From Anaerolineae bacterium (GTDB lineage: Bacteria > Chloroflexota > Anaerolineae > Caldilineales > Caldilineaceae): 64,000 nt of DNA. The notes beneath the pieces are model-generated. The model had not been told where the DNA came from, searched no databases, and was given only the letters and a program-made list of their open reading frames with translations. The position numbers were made by a program, and so were the translations under genes. Positions 36,160 to 44,680 of this stretch are shown here, piece by piece; the stretch's first letter is position 1; every line of letters starts with the position of its first letter. The DNA lies in contig JAUIHI010000030.1 of the NCBI GenBank assembly GCA_030432295.1, positions 1 to 64,000 of the forward strand, in the 5' to 3' direction.

Positions 36160-36225
36160 GACGAAAGACGATGGACGGAGGACGAACTATCACGAAAGTT
36201 CGTCCTCCGTCCATCGTCTTTCGTC
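36160..36225. repeat. Perfect 29-bp palindrome between two ABC-F genes
   Basis: Arms 36160-36188 and 36197-36225 are exact complements with an 8-base loop, starting 5 bases after the ettA stop and ending 10 bases before the next ATG. The ribosome site of the downstream gene is therefore next to, or within, the hairpin, which could limit its translation or terminate ettA. Confidence 0.85.
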
Positions 36226-36235
36226 AACCAAAATA

Positions 36236-37882
36236 ATGATCGCTCTCCACCTCGACAACGTATCCGTCACTTATATCGCCGTTCCCATCTTCACCGGCCT
36301 CTCCTGGGAAGTTCACGACGACCGCTGCGTGGGGTTGGTGGGGCCGAACGGCGCGGGCAAAAGTACCCTCCTGCGCCTGATGGCCGGGCGGCTGACCAGT
36401 GACAGCGGCTACATCAATCGCAAGAGCGGGCTGACCGTCGGCTATCTGCGCCAGGAGCCGGACTTTGCGGGCGGGCGCACCCTCTGGGAAGAGGCGATGA
36501 CCGCTTCGGCAGAACTGGCCGGGGTGGAGGCCAAGCTGGACGCCTGCGAGAAACGGCTGGGCGACCCGGACGTCTACGGCGACGAGAAGAAGCTGGCGGC
36601 TGTGCTGGCCGACCAGGAGAAGCTGTTGGCCCACTACGCGGAACTGGGCGGCCCGGCCTACGAAGGCAAAGTCCGCTCTGTCCTGGCGAAACTGGGCTTT
36701 GGTGACGAGGCCAGCCTCTCCCTTCCCACCGATGTGCTGAGCGGCGGCCAGAAGAAGCTGCTGGGACTGGCAAAGCTGCTGATTGTGGAGCCGGACCTGC
36801 TCCTCCTCGACGAGCCAGACAATCATTTGGACCTGGCGGGCAAGACTTTTCTGGAAGAGCTGATTCGGGGCTACAAAGGGGGCGTCGTCATCGTCTCCCA
36901 CGACCGCTATCTGCTCGATGTGGTGGCCGACGAAATCGCCGATTTGGAGGACGGGCGCATCAGCGTCTATCCCGGCAACTACTCGGAATTTGCCTTCGAG
37001 AAGAAGACCCGTCTCCTGCGCCAGCAGCAGATGTTCCAGATTCAGCAGCGGGAGATCAGCCGTCTGGAAGAGGCGGCCAAGCGGCTGCTGATTTGGGGGC
37101 GAACCTATGACAATCCTAAACTGATCATCCGGGGCAAGGCCATCCAGAAACGGATCGAGCGCATCGACCGCATTGACAAACCGGTGTTGGAACGGCGGCG
37201 CATGGGGCTGGACCTGGAAGGCTGGCGGGGCAGCAATAAAGTCTTAGAGATTCGGGATTTGGACAAAGTATTTCCCGCGTCCGACGGGATGGACGAGAAG
37301 ATTGTCCTGGCCGGTCTGGAACTGCTCATCTGGCACGGGGAGCGGGTGGGGCTGGTCGGTCCCAACGGCGCGGGCAAGTCCGTACTCTTCCGCCTGCTGC
37401 TGGGCCAGGACGCACCCACCGGCGGCCAGATTGTCATCGGTCCCAGCGTGCGCACAGGCCACTACGCCCAGGAGCACGAAACTCTCGACTACAACGCCAC
37501 ACTCCTGGACAGTGTGCGCCGGGCCGCGCCCCTCACCGAATCGACAGCCGTGGCCCTGCTCACAAAATTCCTCTTCACCTACGTGCAGATTCGCTCCAAA
37601 GTCTCCACCCTTTCCGGCGGCGAGCGCAGCCGTCTGCAAATGGCCCTCCTCACCCTGACCGGGGCCAACTTCCTGCTCCTGGACGAACCGACCAATAATC
37701 TGGACATCGCCGCTGCGGAGGTGCTGGAAGAATCCCTCTCTGAATTCGAGGGAACGGTCTTTGTCATCTCCCACGACCGCTACTTCCTGGACCGGGTGGT
37801 CAGCCGCATCGTCGAACTGGACGACGGCGCACTGACCGACTATCCGGGGAATTATAGTGACTATCAGGCTGCAAAATCGTAG
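36236..37882 (+). CDS. ABC-F family ATPase, Uup-like
   Basis: A 548-residue soluble protein with two ATPase domains. Domain 1 has GPNGAGKST, LSGGQKKLLGLAKLL and LLLLDEPDNHLD; domain 2 has GPNGAGKSV, LSGGERSRLQMAL and FLLLDEPTNNLD. Note Ser-Val in place of Ser-Thr after the second Walker lysine. A basic linker of about 70 residues joins them. It resembles Uup/YheS-like or antibiotic-resistance ABC-F proteins, and which class is not decidable by eye. Likely it acts on stalled ribosomes. No clean ribosome site precedes the ATG, because a palindrome ends 10 bases upstream. Confidence 0.88.
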   Translation: MIALHLDNVSVTYIAVPIFTGLSWEVHDDRCVGLVGPNGAGKSTLLRLMAGRLTSDSGYINRKSGLTVGYLRQEPDFAGGRTLWEEAMTASAELAGVEAKLDACEKRLGDPDVYGDEKKLAAVLADQEKLLAHYAELGGPAYEGKVRSVLAKLGFGDEASLSLPTDVLSGGQKKLLGLAKLLIVEPDLLLLDEPDNHLDLAGKTFLEELIRGYKGGVVIVSHDRYLLDVVADEIADLEDGRISVYPGNYSEFAFEKKTRLLRQQQMFQIQQREISRLEEAAKRLLIWGRTYDNPKLIIRGKAIQKRIERIDRIDKPVLERRRMGLDLEGWRGSNKVLEIRDLDKVFPASDGMDEKIVLAGLELLIWHGERVGLVGPNGAGKSVLFRLLLGQDAPTGGQIVIGPSVRTGHYAQEHETLDYNATLLDSVRRAAPLTESTAVALLTKFLFTYVQIRSKVSTLSGGERSRLQMALLTLTGANFLLLDEPTNNLDIAAAEVLEESLSEFEGTVFVISHDRYFLDRVVSRIVELDDGALTDYPGNYSDYQAAKS

Positions 37883-38040
37883 GTTGGGTTCTCCCGGCAG
37901 AGATTTTTTCTCAACGATTCCAATGTCCGCCGGGAGAACCCAACGGTTTTTCGAGTGTTCCGTCAACGCGGTCGAGTTGGGTTCTCCCGGCGGACACTAA
38001 TTTGTAAATGATGTCGCCTTGCCGGGAGAACCCAACCTAC
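37879..38040. repeat. Two tandem hairpins built from four GTTGGGTTCTCCCGGC units
   Basis: The 16-base unit occurs at 37883-37898 and 37976-37991, and inverted at 37929-37944 and 38021-38036. The arrangement is plus, minus, plus, minus. The first arm starts at the stop of the ABC-F gene and the last ends 41 bases before the next start. Confidence 0.85.
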
Positions 38041-38081
38041 AGCAGTTATCTCCAATCCCCAACCCCACCGGAGGACCCCCA

Positions 38082-39437
38082 ATGTTCATCTACCCACTTC
38101 TCGCCCAGCGGGCCGCACAGAATAAACCGATCCGCGTCGGCATTATCGGCACAGGCAAATTCGGCGCGGGGCTGGTCGCTCAGATTTCCCAGATGCGGGG
38201 GATGGAAGTTTCCGTCATCGCCGACATCAATCTGGCCCACGCCCGCCACGCCTACACCAGCAGCCGGGTCCCCGCGGACGAAATCCGCGCCGTGGAAACT
38301 GTGGACGAAATGGAAGACGCCATCCGGGCCGGCAAGCCGACAGTCGTCGAAGACGGCCTGCTTCTGGCCGCGTCCGAATCGGTGGATGTGATTGTGGAGG
38401 CCACCGGCATCCCGGATGTGGGTGCAAAGATGGCCTGGCACGCACTCTCGGCCCGCAAGCACGTGGTTATGGTCAATGTGGAGGCGGATGTGACCGTCGG
38501 CGGGATTCTGCGCCGCCAGGCCGACGCCGCGGGTGTCGTCTATTCGATGGTGGACGGAGACCAGCCCGCCTGCACAATGCATATGATCGATTGGGCGCGC
38601 AGCCTGGGCTTCGAGATCGTGGCCGCGGGTCGGGGTACGATCCTCTACGCCGACGACCCGGACGGCACGCCGGATACAGTGCCCCAACGCTTCGGATTCA
38701 GCGAGGAGGTGCTGGAACGGCGTACCATCAACTTGAAAATGTTCAACTCTTTCCGGGACGGCACGAAGGCCCAGGTGGAGATGACGGCCCTGGCCAACGC
38801 GGCCGGTCTTGTCCCCGATGTGCGGGGAATGCACGAGCCGTCGGTCAATCTGGCCGAGATTCCCCAGCGCTTCAGCCTGCGGGGCGAGGGCGGGCTGCTT
38901 TCCCAGCGCGGGGTGGTGGAGCTTGCCAACAGCATCGCCGTCGATGGCAAAACGATGCTGCCCGACCCGTTGAAGATGGGTGTCTTTGCGGTCATCCGCA
39001 CGGAGCATCCCTTCACCGCCGAGGACCTGACCGGCTATATTGGCAAAGTGGGGGGCGACGGCCACAACTTCCTGCTCCATCGCCCCTATCATCTGGTGGC
39101 GGTGGAAGCGCCCATCTCGATTGCCGCGGCGGTGCTGCTGGGCCAGCCCACCGGCTCCTGTGCGCCCACGCCCACAGCCGAGTGCATCACCGCGGCCAAG
39201 CGGGATTTGAAGGCCGGGGAAGTGCTGGACGGGGGCGGTGGCTATACGGTCAGCGGCCTGTGCGAGAAGGCGACGGTGGCCCGGGCCGAGAATCTGCTGC
39301 CCCTGGGCCTGTCCGGTGGCGCAGTGCTGAAACAGGACGTGGTAAAGGGCCAGGCCATCACCTATGGAATGGTGGAGATGAAGTCCGACTCCTTTGTTGC
39401 CAAGCTGCGGCGGATGCAGGACGAACTGGTTGGATAG
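38082..39437 (+). CDS. NAD(P)-dependent oxidoreductase with C-terminal SAF domain (COG4091-like)
   Basis: A 451-residue cytoplasmic protein. A Rossmann fold opens with RVGIIGTGKFGAG, followed by a homoserine-dehydrogenase-like middle (IVEATGIPDVGAKMAWHALS, HVVMVNVEADVTVG, VYSMVDGDQPACTMHMIDWA). The end is a SAF-type region (RDLKAGEVLDGGGGYTVSG, ENLLPLGLSGGAVLKQDV). This architecture belongs to predicted dehydrogenases of COG4091 whose substrates are mostly unassigned. ATG 38082 is chosen because GGAGGA lies 7 bases upstream. It is a single gene ending at a long-loop hairpin. Confidence 0.85.
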   Translation: MFIYPLLAQRAAQNKPIRVGIIGTGKFGAGLVAQISQMRGMEVSVIADINLAHARHAYTSSRVPADEIRAVETVDEMEDAIRAGKPTVVEDGLLLAASESVDVIVEATGIPDVGAKMAWHALSARKHVVMVNVEADVTVGGILRRQADAAGVVYSMVDGDQPACTMHMIDWARSLGFEIVAAGRGTILYADDPDGTPDTVPQRFGFSEEVLERRTINLKMFNSFRDGTKAQVEMTALANAAGLVPDVRGMHEPSVNLAEIPQRFSLRGEGGLLSQRGVVELANSIAVDGKTMLPDPLKMGVFAVIRTEHPFTAEDLTGYIGKVGGDGHNFLLHRPYHLVAVEAPISIAAAVLLGQPTGSCAPTPTAECITAAKRDLKAGEVLDGGGGYTVSGLCEKATVARAENLLPLGLSGGAVLKQDVVKGQAITYGMVEMKSDSFVAKLRRMQDELVG

Positions 39438-39463
39438 GGGGTTGCGAAGAATAAAGTCTGGAC

Positions 39464-39543
39464 AAAGTCCCCGGCACTTTCTGGCCGTTCGAGCGAGCAA
39501 TCCGACTCTTTGCCTCGCCTGGAGGGGAAGTGCCGGGGACTTT
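39464..39543. terminator. Bidirectional hairpin between convergent genes
   Basis: Perfect 16-bp arms (39464-39479 and 39528-39543) flank a 48-base loop, with T or A runs at both ends. It separates the SAF-domain oxidoreductase and MFS genes. Confidence 0.7.
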
Positions 39544-39556
39544 TGGTGTCATCCCA

Positions 39557-41080
39557 TCAGCCAGCGACTGCCCTTTGTGGCTCGCGCAGATTGAAGGCTG
39601 CAAAGAGGCCAACGGCAGAGAATCCGGCGATGCACAGGAAGACGATCTGATAGGCGTTGATGGTGAGCAATCCCCGGTCGAGGAAAATCTGAAGCAACAC
39701 ACCTGCCAGCGCGGTGCCAACTACCGCACCCGCAAAGCGGATCATACTATACAGGCCCGCGGCCACGCCCATCTGTTCTTCGGGAATCTGCTGCATGGCC
39801 GCGCTGTGCAGAGCAGCCAACATCAATCCCACGGCCAGCCCGTGTATAGTGAGCAGCGCGATAATCGGCCAAAGAGAGACTGTTTCGGGCAGACGGGCAA
39901 AAAGCGCGGCCACCACAATTTGGCCGATCAGTCCAGAGACGACAGGCCACCGGCTGCCCCATCGATCCGAAATCACCCCGCCAAAACGGACCATCAGCGC
40001 CATGCAGCCAGGATTGATCACCAGCATAAAACCCAGGGCTGAAGCGCTTAAGTTGTGGATGTCTACCAGATAGAGGGGGATCAGAAAGCTGATGCCTGAC
40101 ATCGCGAACATCCGGGCCGACGCGCTGATCGAGGCCAGTGTGAATATGCGGTTGCGAAAGACCGAGAGTGCTACGAATGGGTCTTTGCGACGGGTCTCCC
40201 AAACCACAAATGCGCTGGCCGCCACAAGGGTGGCGAGCAGCAGTCGCCAGTCTTGCAGGGACGGAACTCCGGTGATGGGGCGGCTGGAGAGATAAAAGAG
40301 AAGAGCGGTAGAGGCCAGCGCCAACAGGCAGACGCCTGTCCAGTCGAAGCTTCGGATAAAGCCCTTGCGCACGGTACTCAGACCCGCAGGCACGATTTTG
40401 TAAACGACCACAAATGCGATTGCACTCATGATAAGCGGTGGCGCAAAGGCCCCGCGCCAGCCCCACCCTGTCACCAGAAAGCCTGCCAGGAGCGGTCCAA
40501 TGACGCCCGTCACCGGCCCCACCGAACTCCACGTGCCCATAGCCTTGCCCCGTTCGTCCGGGCTGAAAATGGTGGATATCAGCGCCATTCCCAGGGGCAT
40601 TATGCCCGCGGTGCCAATGCCCTGCACCATTCGCCCGATCATCAGCCCGGCCAGCCCTGTGGCTGTGACGGTCATGGCTGTGCCGACCGCGAAGATGACA
40701 ATCCCGGCCAGAAGCAGACGCCGCCGCCCGACCCCATCGCTGAGTCGCCCGTAGACCGGCATCAGAATCATAAAGGGCAGGGTAAAGGCCGTGGCGATCC
40801 AGGCGGTTGTATCTGCGGGAATCTGGAAGTCGTCGCGAATGATGGGCAGTGCGACCCGGCTCATGGAAGAGGCCATAGGCATAATGATATTGGGGATCAT
40901 CAGGCCGATCAGAATGCGGCGGGCGGCTTCGGCGCTGATGCCCGTGCCGCTGCTGGCCGGGGTTTCAGCCCTTTTCGCAATTTCCGTCACATCAGTTGTT
41001 TTTCCCCGCAATCCGTTTCTGTTGCGATTCGTTGCAGTTGGGGAATGTGTCTTTGCCAGCGAAGTGGTGGATGCTTTCAT
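39557..41080 (-). CDS. MFS drug:H+ antiporter, DHA2 (14-helix) family
   Basis: A 507-residue inner-membrane exporter. Motif A variant GRLSDGVGRRRLLLAG follows helix 2, and the motif C-like GPVTGVIGPLLAGFL lies in helix 5. About 14 helices fit the EmrB/QacA family. The first 50 residues are hydrophilic and Thr/Ser-rich, longer than usual. It probably expels toxic compounds using the proton gradient. It is monocistronic with a promoter at 41148-41176, back to back with the sugar ABC operon. Confidence 0.9.
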   Translation of the reverse strand: MKASTTSLAKTHSPTATNRNRNGLRGKTTDVTEIAKRAETPASSGTGISAEAARRILIGLMIPNIIMPMASSMSRVALPIIRDDFQIPADTTAWIATAFTLPFMILMPVYGRLSDGVGRRRLLLAGIVIFAVGTAMTVTATGLAGLMIGRMVQGIGTAGIMPLGMALISTIFSPDERGKAMGTWSSVGPVTGVIGPLLAGFLVTGWGWRGAFAPPLIMSAIAFVVVYKIVPAGLSTVRKGFIRSFDWTGVCLLALASTALLFYLSSRPITGVPSLQDWRLLLATLVAASAFVVWETRRKDPFVALSVFRNRIFTLASISASARMFAMSGISFLIPLYLVDIHNLSASALGFMLVINPGCMALMVRFGGVISDRWGSRWPVVSGLIGQIVVAALFARLPETVSLWPIIALLTIHGLAVGLMLAALHSAAMQQIPEEQMGVAAGLYSMIRFAGAVVGTALAGVLLQIFLDRGLLTINAYQIVFLCIAGFSAVGLFAAFNLREPQRAVAG

Positions 41081-41147
41081 CGAGGGTAGTGTCCTTGGCG
41101 GTTTGGCAGGCAGTTCGACGGTTCGCCGAATGTGCCCAAATTCCCTT

Positions 41148-41176
41148 ATGATACTTGCATTTCTTCAAATAATCAA
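41148..41176 (-). promoter_or_regulatory. Promoter of the MFS exporter gene
   Basis: On the minus strand TTGATT (41171-41176) and TATCAT (41148-41153) are 17 bases apart. The leader is about 60 bases. Confidence 0.55.
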
Positions 41177-41197
41177 TCGACAGTGGAAAATTGCCCC

Positions 41198-41226
41198 TTG
41201 CCAATGCTCGATGAACGATCTATAAT
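41198..41226 (+). promoter_or_regulatory. Promoter of the sugar ABC operon
   Basis: TTGCCA (41198-41203) and a perfect TATAAT (41221-41226) are spaced by 17 bases. The leader to ATG 41413 is about 180 bases, and I see no known riboswitch in it. A run of nine C lies at 41246-41254. Confidence 0.75.
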
Positions 41227-41412
41227 TGGTTTGTAGGTTGCGTTCCCCCCCCCGGCGTTGCCTGCCACCTGATTGCCAGTATGGATTGATATTTCTGGCT
41301 TGGTGTCTTCTGTTCCACCTCTGTTGTCCATATGAATCCCCACCAGTGCGTGGCGCTTTTCAGCGTCCGCCAATCTTGTTGTATCACCACCAGTTAAGGG
41401 AGCGTAACCAAA

Positions 41413-42747
41413 ATGAATGGTACTGAAGGAATTTCCCGTCGTTCGTTTTTGCGGTTGATGGGTGTGGGCGCTACGATGAGCGTTCTGGCCGCGTGTGCTG
41501 CGCCTGCGGCCCCCAGTGCGGCCCCGGCTGCCGGTGGCGAGGCCGCACCAGCCGCGGCTGTTGATGGAGGCAAGCTGGAGGTCTTCTCGTGGTGGACTGC
41601 CGGCGGTGAGGTTGAAGGTCTGAACAATATGTTCGCCATCTACGAGCGGGAACATCCCGATGTCGAGATCATCAATGCGGCCCTGGCAGCCCAAGGCGCG
41701 GGTCAGGGTGGCGAGATGAAGGCACTGCTCGAAACTCGCATGATTGGCGGCGACCCGCCTGAGACCTTCCAGGTCCATCTGGGCCGCGAGTTGATCGACA
41801 GCCATGTGGTCGCAGGTCGCATGGAACCACTGGACGACCTGTACGCCGAGGAAGGCTACGCCGATGTCTTCCCTGCTGACCTGATGAACGTCATCCTCTA
41901 CGACGGCCATCCCTGGTCCGTGCCGGTCAACATTCACCGCTCGAACCTAATGTGGTACCGCCCGGCCAAGCTTGAGGCCATCGGTGCCAGCGCGCCGCCC
42001 GCCAGTTGGGATGAGTTCTTTGAGATGGCGGAAGCCCTAAAAGAACAGGGCATCCCGGGAATTTCGCTTTCCGGCTCCAACGGCAATGGACACACTATGG
42101 AATCCATCCTGCTGGCAGTCTATGGCGCGGATGGATGGCCCGGTCTGTTCGACGGTACCATTAGCTGGGCTGATGAGGGCGTCACCAGGGCCCTGGAGAT
42201 CATGAACCGGCTCTACGATTACGCTCAGCCAGACTTCCTGAGCCAATCCGGCGTGGACGTGAATGATAATATGATCAACGACGACGGTCCGCTGCTGATG
42301 ATCAGCGGCGACTGGTTGCACGGCTACTTCAAATCCAAAGAATTCACAGATTACAAGTGGGCGGCCAGCCCCGGCACGGACGGCATCTATCTGTTGTTGT
42401 CCGACTCCTTCGGCCTGCCTAAGGGTGTGAAGTACCGAGACAACGCGATCAACTGGCTGAAGGTTTGTGGTTCGAGAGAAGGTCAGGACGCGTTCAACCC
42501 GATCAAGGGTTCTATCCCAGCGCGCACGGATCTTGATCCGAGCTTGTACGACGAATATCAACTGTCGGCCGTCGAAGACTGGAAGACCAACATCCTGGTC
42601 GGCAGCCTCCAGCACGGCGCCGCGGCCAAGCAGAGCTTCCTGCTGGACTATAATCTGGCTCTCAACGATATGGTCGCTACCAGGGATGTGGCCTCGACCC
42701 AGGCGGCATTGGTGGTAGCTGCGGAGGAAGCAGCTTTTGGCCAATAG
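41413..42747 (+). CDS. Sugar ABC transporter binding lipoprotein with Tat-type signal
   Basis: A 444-residue extracytoplasmic binding protein (SBP_bac_1 family). The N-terminus has a twin-arginine motif (SRRSFLRLMG, residues 8-17) followed by lipobox LAAC with C28, so it appears exported folded and then lipidated. An Ala/Pro-rich linker follows. The core includes LEVFSWWTAGGEVEGLNNMF and ETRMIGGDPPETFQVHLGREL, typical of glucose/maltose-type binding proteins. It is the first gene of an operon with two permeases; no ATPase gene follows, so a shared MsiK-like ATPase encoded elsewhere is probably used. Confidence 0.92.
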   Translation: MNGTEGISRRSFLRLMGVGATMSVLAACAAPAAPSAAPAAGGEAAPAAAVDGGKLEVFSWWTAGGEVEGLNNMFAIYEREHPDVEIINAALAAQGAGQGGEMKALLETRMIGGDPPETFQVHLGRELIDSHVVAGRMEPLDDLYAEEGYADVFPADLMNVILYDGHPWSVPVNIHRSNLMWYRPAKLEAIGASAPPASWDEFFEMAEALKEQGIPGISLSGSNGNGHTMESILLAVYGADGWPGLFDGTISWADEGVTRALEIMNRLYDYAQPDFLSQSGVDVNDNMINDDGPLLMISGDWLHGYFKSKEFTDYKWAASPGTDGIYLLLSDSFGLPKGVKYRDNAINWLKVCGSREGQDAFNPIKGSIPARTDLDPSLYDEYQLSAVEDWKTNILVGSLQHGAAAKQSFLLDYNLALNDMVATRDVASTQAALVVAAEEAAFGQ

Positions 42748-43693
42748 AACCGTTTCCGTTTCGGGGGAGCGCGGCCTGGCCGCCTCCCCCGCCCCTATTA
42801 CCCGTAAGCGATGGCGGCGCTGGCTGCGCGGCGATATGGTGCTGGCCGTTTTGGTCCTGTTGCCCTCGATCATCGCGGTCGGCATCTTCATCTACGGGTT
42901 CATCGGCTGGACGTTCTACATCTCGGTGTCAGATTGGAAGACTTCGACACCCGACTTTACCTTTGTCGGGTTGAAGAACTGGACACGGCTGGTCAACGAT
43001 TTCCGTTTCCAGATGGACCTGCGTAATCATCTCTACTATGCGATTGGCTTCATCAGCCAATGCATTGTCATTGGGTTTACGCTTGCCGTCCTTCTGGATC
43101 AGAAGATCAAGGGGGAGGCATTGTTCCGTACAATGTTTATCTTTCCCTTTGCCGTCAGTGGGATTGTCACCGGTGTGACCTGGCAGTGGCTGATGCAACC
43201 AGCGACCGGAATCAATCTGCTATTTGCCAAGATTGGCATGGGCTGGTTCCGGCCTACCTGGCATGCCAATATCGAATACGGCATCTGGGCGGTGTCGATC
43301 GCCGCTGCCTGGCAGTTCTCTGGCTATGTGATGGCTCTCTATCTGGCTGGGCTGCGGGGTATCCCTGCTGAACTGCGTGAGGCAGCCGCCATCGATGGGG
43401 CCGGAACCTGGGCCACCTATCGCTATATCATCATCCCACTGCTGATGCCGGTGACCTTCACTGTCTTTGTCCTGACTGGCATGAACTCGATCCGTATCTT
43501 CGATGTGGTGGCTGCTTTGGGCGGCCCTGGGCCGGGCAATTCCATCGACTCTCTGGCTCTCAATATGTTTCAGACCACATTCGGCGCCTACCGCTTCTCC
43601 TTGGGCGCGGCGATTGGCTCTGTGATGATGTTCCTGGCCATCTTCTTGGTGGTCCCATACCTGATGAGTATGTCACGGGAGACTGAGCGATGA
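42737..43693 (+). CDS. Sugar ABC transporter permease, MalF/UgpA type
   Basis: A 318-residue inner-membrane permease with six helices. The coupling motif is EAAAIDGAGTWATYRYIIIPLLMP. The start is TTG at 42737-42739, which overlaps the end of the binding-protein gene by 11 bases. An internal ATG would remove 33 residues, including the basic segment that usually precedes helix 1. It forms the channel with the next gene's product. Confidence 0.9.
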   Translation: MANRTVSVSGERGLAASPAPITRKRWRRWLRGDMVLAVLVLLPSIIAVGIFIYGFIGWTFYISVSDWKTSTPDFTFVGLKNWTRLVNDFRFQMDLRNHLYYAIGFISQCIVIGFTLAVLLDQKIKGEALFRTMFIFPFAVSGIVTGVTWQWLMQPATGINLLFAKIGMGWFRPTWHANIEYGIWAVSIAAAWQFSGYVMALYLAGLRGIPAELREAAAIDGAGTWATYRYIIIPLLMPVTFTVFVLTGMNSIRIFDVVAALGGPGPGNSIDSLALNMFQTTFGAYRFSLGAAIGSVMMFLAIFLVVPYLMSMSRETER

Positions 43694-44517
43694 ACCTTCA
43701 ACGGATCTGGACCCGTGGCGCCATCTATCTGGTGTTGGCGGCCTTCGCTCTCTACTATGCCATGCCCATCTATGTTCTGATCATCACCGGGTTGAAGCCC
43801 TTCAAGGATGTCAGCATGATGCGGATGTGGGAACTGCCGAAAGGTATCTACTTCGACAGTTTTACTACGGCTTGGGGGTTGGTCTCGCCCAACTTCCGAA
43901 CCAGTGTGATGATCACCATTCCCGCCGCCCTCATCTCGTCGATGATCGGCTCTATCAACGGCTATGTCTTTGCCAAATGGCGTTTCAAGGGCGCGGACAC
44001 CCTCTTCATCCTGTTTCTGGTGGGAATGTTCCTGCCCTATCAGGGCATCCTCATTCCCCTCGTGCTGACCCTGCAAAAACTGGGTTTGTATGGAACCCTT
44101 GCCGGGTTGATTATGACTCACGTCATCTTCGGTATCCCGATCACGGCCCTGCTCTTCCGTGGGTACTATTCCGGGATCCCCAATGAGCTAATGGACGCTG
44201 GCAAGATCGACGGCTGCGGCTTCTTCGGTCTCTACCGCTATATTCTGCTGCCCATCTCCATGCCGGCCTTTGCTGTGGTGCTGCTTTGGCAGTTCACTAC
44301 TATCTGGAATGACTACCTGATCGGTCTCGTCGTGCTTAGCAACCCGGTGCGGGCACCGGTGATGGTGGCGGTGAAGAACACAGCAGGCAGTTTTTCGGTG
44401 GACTGGAATGTGCAGATGGCAGCCGCGCTCATCGCTGCGGCACCGACTGTCATCGTCTATCTGGCGCTGGGCAAGCTCTTCATGCGCGGTCTGCTGGCCG
44501 GCGCGTTGAAGGGATAA
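43690..44517 (+). CDS. Sugar ABC transporter permease, MalG/UgpE type
   Basis: A 275-residue inner-membrane permease with six helices. The coupling motif is MDAGKIDGCGFFGLYRYILLPISMP. The ATG overlaps the previous TGA by 4 bases. With the binding protein and first permease it makes an uptake system for a sugar or sugar derivative; the substrate is not evident. The transcript ends at a hairpin 44563-44614. Confidence 0.92.
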   Translation: MNLQRIWTRGAIYLVLAAFALYYAMPIYVLIITGLKPFKDVSMMRMWELPKGIYFDSFTTAWGLVSPNFRTSVMITIPAALISSMIGSINGYVFAKWRFKGADTLFILFLVGMFLPYQGILIPLVLTLQKLGLYGTLAGLIMTHVIFGIPITALLFRGYYSGIPNELMDAGKIDGCGFFGLYRYILLPISMPAFAVVLLWQFTTIWNDYLIGLVVLSNPVRAPVMVAVKNTAGSFSVDWNVQMAAALIAAAPTVIVYLALGKLFMRGLLAGALKG

Positions 44518-44562
44518 ACGGGCGGGGATTGTTTTCTGCCGATCGAAGACTTCTGTTAGAAA

Positions 44563-44622
44563 AGTGAAGCGTAAACCGTGAGAGTACCGATCTTTTTCAC
44601 GTTTTACGCTTCACATTTTTAA
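44563..44622 (+). terminator. Terminator-like GTGAAGCGTAAA palindrome
   Basis: GTGAAGCGTAAACCGTGA (44563-44580) pairs with TCACGTTTTACGCTTCAC (44597-44614) with one bulge, followed by ATTTTTAA. The sequence is related to the perfect palindrome at 48950-48999. Confidence 0.7.
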
Positions 44623-44680
44623 GGGTACGATAGATAAAGCTACATACTGATATCCCATTACTTCAGAAAGGACACCCCCA

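Noticed and set aside
37879-38040. Possible CRISPR array from regularly repeated 16-base units
   Set aside because: Only four units, alternating in orientation, with related spacers and no cas genes nearby; it is a palindrome pair.
38046-39500. A 484-codon minus-strand frame opposite the SAF-domain oxidoreductase
   Set aside because: The plus strand has a clear Rossmann motif and ribosome site; the reverse frame shows only His/Gln/Arg-rich sequence.
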